Under the pieces are notes generated by a model, which made no database searches, was not told the origin of the DNA, and was given only the letters and a program-made list of their open reading frames with translations. From NCBI RefSeq assembly GCF_016920785.2, contig NW_024609880.1, positions 30,651,152 through 30,715,151 on the forward strand: DNA of 64,000 bases. The letters run 5' to 3'. Shown one piece after another: positions 62,152 to 64,000 of the stretch. This stretch comes from Ixodes scapularis (lineage: Eukaryota > Arthropoda > Arachnida > Ixodida > Ixodidae). Position numbers and translations under genes: made by a program. Each line of letters opens with the position of its first letter. Position 1 is the first letter of the stretch.

Positions 62152-62865
62152 TTAAAGGAACCATGAAATGATTGTCCAGCTTTCTTCCAAATGAAGACCC
62201 TAATTCATCTTTAATGTCTATAAAACCCGGGGAAGGAGTCGGTTTTCGTTTTATGGCACAAAAAAACAAAAGATGAAAACGCACGTTTACTTTCCTCCTC
62301 GACTCAACCAGACTGGGCCACCAACATGTGGAATCACGTGGCCTTGGCGTAACGTATGTCTTTCTACCGGAAACGGAAGTTCTTTCAGCCGAGCGAGGGA
62401 GCCACTTGTTGGACCCGAGCACTGCGTCCAATGGACCTATATGCGCTCGTCTACAATCGATCTGTCGACGGATTTTTAAATTCGCGTTCGTGGTTAATAA
62501 GTGCCGTGAAGGCACTTGCCATCACTTGCGAATGACAAGATCCATAGTGTGCCTAAAGACCGACGACCAGCTCGCGCTTTCCACTTTTTTCTCGCTTCCT
62601 CCTCTTCCCCTTCTACCCTGTAGAAGGGGGAGAGGAGGAAGCGGAAGCAGAAAATCCTCTCCCTTCTACCCTGTAGGAGGGAGAGGATCTTCTGCCTTGC
62701 AGAATCTAGAGTCTGGTCGTCGGCCTTTAAAAACGACGGTGGAAGCTTGGAATCATCGTGCCGCTGTCCGAGCACTTCACGACCGCGTGATTTCTCATTT
62801 CGCTTTTGAGCTGAGGAGGAAAGCCAAGGAGCAAGAGTCGAGATATCATTTCACGGTCCCTTTAA
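62152..62865. mobile_element. TTAA-type MITE upstream of the integrin start codon
   Basis: TTAAAGGAACCATGAAATGA at the left and the near-complement (RC TTAAAGGGACCGTGAAATGA) at the right; TTAA at both ends. It contains small hairpins near 62610-62690 (CCTTCTACCCTGTAGAAGG). Same family as 3266-3660. It ends 223 bp from the integrin ATG. Confidence 0.8.
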
Positions 62866-63167
62866 TCATTCTAATTTATTTACGAGAGTATGCTGACCAC
62901 AATGACGGTTGCATCATTAAAGCCGCAGTCCCACGCATAAATCATTCAATGATACACTTTGTTCGCTGCACATATGATCGCAAAAATAACTGCGGACCAG
63001 GGTGAAAAAAATTAATACTTAAATCGTAATTTAAATTACACCGCATTCATCATAAGTATTTAAATCAAACCTTTCTCATAGAGATATTTTTATTTGACGT
63101 TCTTTATAGGCTGTTATTCTTTTTTTTTTTGTACTTGCATCAAAGAATTACCAAGTAAAAAAAGAAA

Positions 63168-63972
63168 TTAAAGGAGATGTGCAAACATTTGAGGGCTTTG
63201 TTTAAATAATTGTGGAAGTTGATGCCTGACACTTCTGAAGTGAGCTATACAGAAAACAGATTTTGCCTGGATACCCTAGTTTTTATTTAAAAAAAATGAA
63301 AATATCCATGTTTTTGCCACCTCTCAACTCGTACATCGTCTTCCGGGTCACGTGCGCAATGACGTCGATGGGGTTGGCGCGGGGTTCCGGTAAAGTTCTC
63401 TCTTTAGAGCCATGAGTGAGCAGCGAGAACTCATCCGCTCGCGGCCGCGTGACCACGTGCTGGCGGGTGCCGCGCGAACAATATGGTGAAAGGAGGAAAG
63501 TCTCATCCGGGTCCGGCCATACCCGTCCGGCCCTGTCCCCCTCCCCCTTTGGCTTCTGGCGGCTGTTCGCAGGAGGAAATAGAGCTGACGGTTTTGTGAG
63601 CCTAGGATAGATGGCGCCACTAAAACTCCATATAATAAAAGTTTTGTCGATGATACCAGGGTTTTGACGCATTTATATTTCTGTTGGAACGACAAGATTT
63701 ATAGAAAAGTTACCTTTCGTCGAGCATGTATTCGCACAACTTGCTATCTTTCTACAAGACCTCCATTGACGTCATGCCGCGTGTTTCTCATGGCCGCCGC
63801 TAGCGGCTGCAGGTCGGGGAATATTCTAATTTTTGCCTAGCGATTACGCGGCGGAATCGCAACATTTCGATGAAAGGAGGTGTGTTGTCTGTCATTTGTG
63901 ACAAGGTGAACAATGTCAAAAGTAGAAGATGCCAATTCTTTCAACGTTAAAATCGTTGCACAGTTCCTTTAA
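63168..63972. mobile_element. TTAA-type MITE, third family
   Basis: The left end TTAAAGGAGATGTGCAAACA and the right end (RC TTAAAGGAACTGTGCAACGA) match at most positions; TTAA on both sides. About 805 bp. No coding potential supported. Confidence 0.6.
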
Positions 63973-64000
63973 AGCAGGCTGAACGCGAGCAAAAAGAAGC

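Overview
This is eukaryotic, repeat-dense DNA. It has spliced exons with GT/AG borders, and retrotransposons, Penelope-like elements, hAT and TTAA MITEs and long palindromes fill the introns. The element mix and the integrin sequence fit an arthropod, most likely a tick or another arachnid; that is an inference from family content, with no species marker in the window.

One host gene is recognisable: the 5' part of an integrin beta gene on the minus strand. Seven exons with matching phases lie at 61929-61735, 60224-60117, 12441-12375, 11916-11785, 6098-6002, 4644-4554 and 2812-2726. They encode a signal peptide, the PSI domain, the start of the hybrid domain and the first part of the beta-I (MIDAS) domain, 259 codons in all. 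The gene leaves the window on the left. Intron 2 is about 47.7 kb and holds most of the mobile elements.

Mobile elements are stacked in layers that target site duplications (TSDs) let one read. (i) An unclassified repeat R (13276-23205) was split by a 2.65-kb foldback element (13412-16064, TSD CTATTG) and by a young Ty3/Gypsy element (16254-22816, identical-looking 801-bp LTRs, TSD TAAT). In the Gypsy element integrase precedes reverse transcriptase (Gmr1-type order). (ii) A Penelope-like element on the minus strand (31908-46740, direct terminal repeats with hammerhead-like cores) was split by a non-LTR retrotransposon (33842-39755, TSD CAGGCG) and by a hAT-type MITE (40959-45608, TSD GTCCAGAT). 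The MITE was itself split by a young non-autonomous LTR retrotransposon (41140-45576). (iii) A decayed Gypsy element (about 46800-54366, minus) carries a CR1/L2-like insertion (48680-49409).

The most unusual signal is in the leader of the young non-autonomous LTR element (41962-42495). It holds ten tandem modules, each a 7-bp stem with a 16-nt loop followed at once by a hairpin with a UNCG tetraloop. Both stems change sequence between modules with pairing mostly kept. This looks like a repeated, selected RNA structure.

The ends hold smaller items: a Penelope fragment beside a 1.5-kb palindrome (6431-7915), a minisatellite of palindromic units (4149-4410), TTAA-type MITEs (3266, 53301, 62152, 63168), a hAT-type MITE (56758-57959), and several foldback repeats in and near integrin intron 1.
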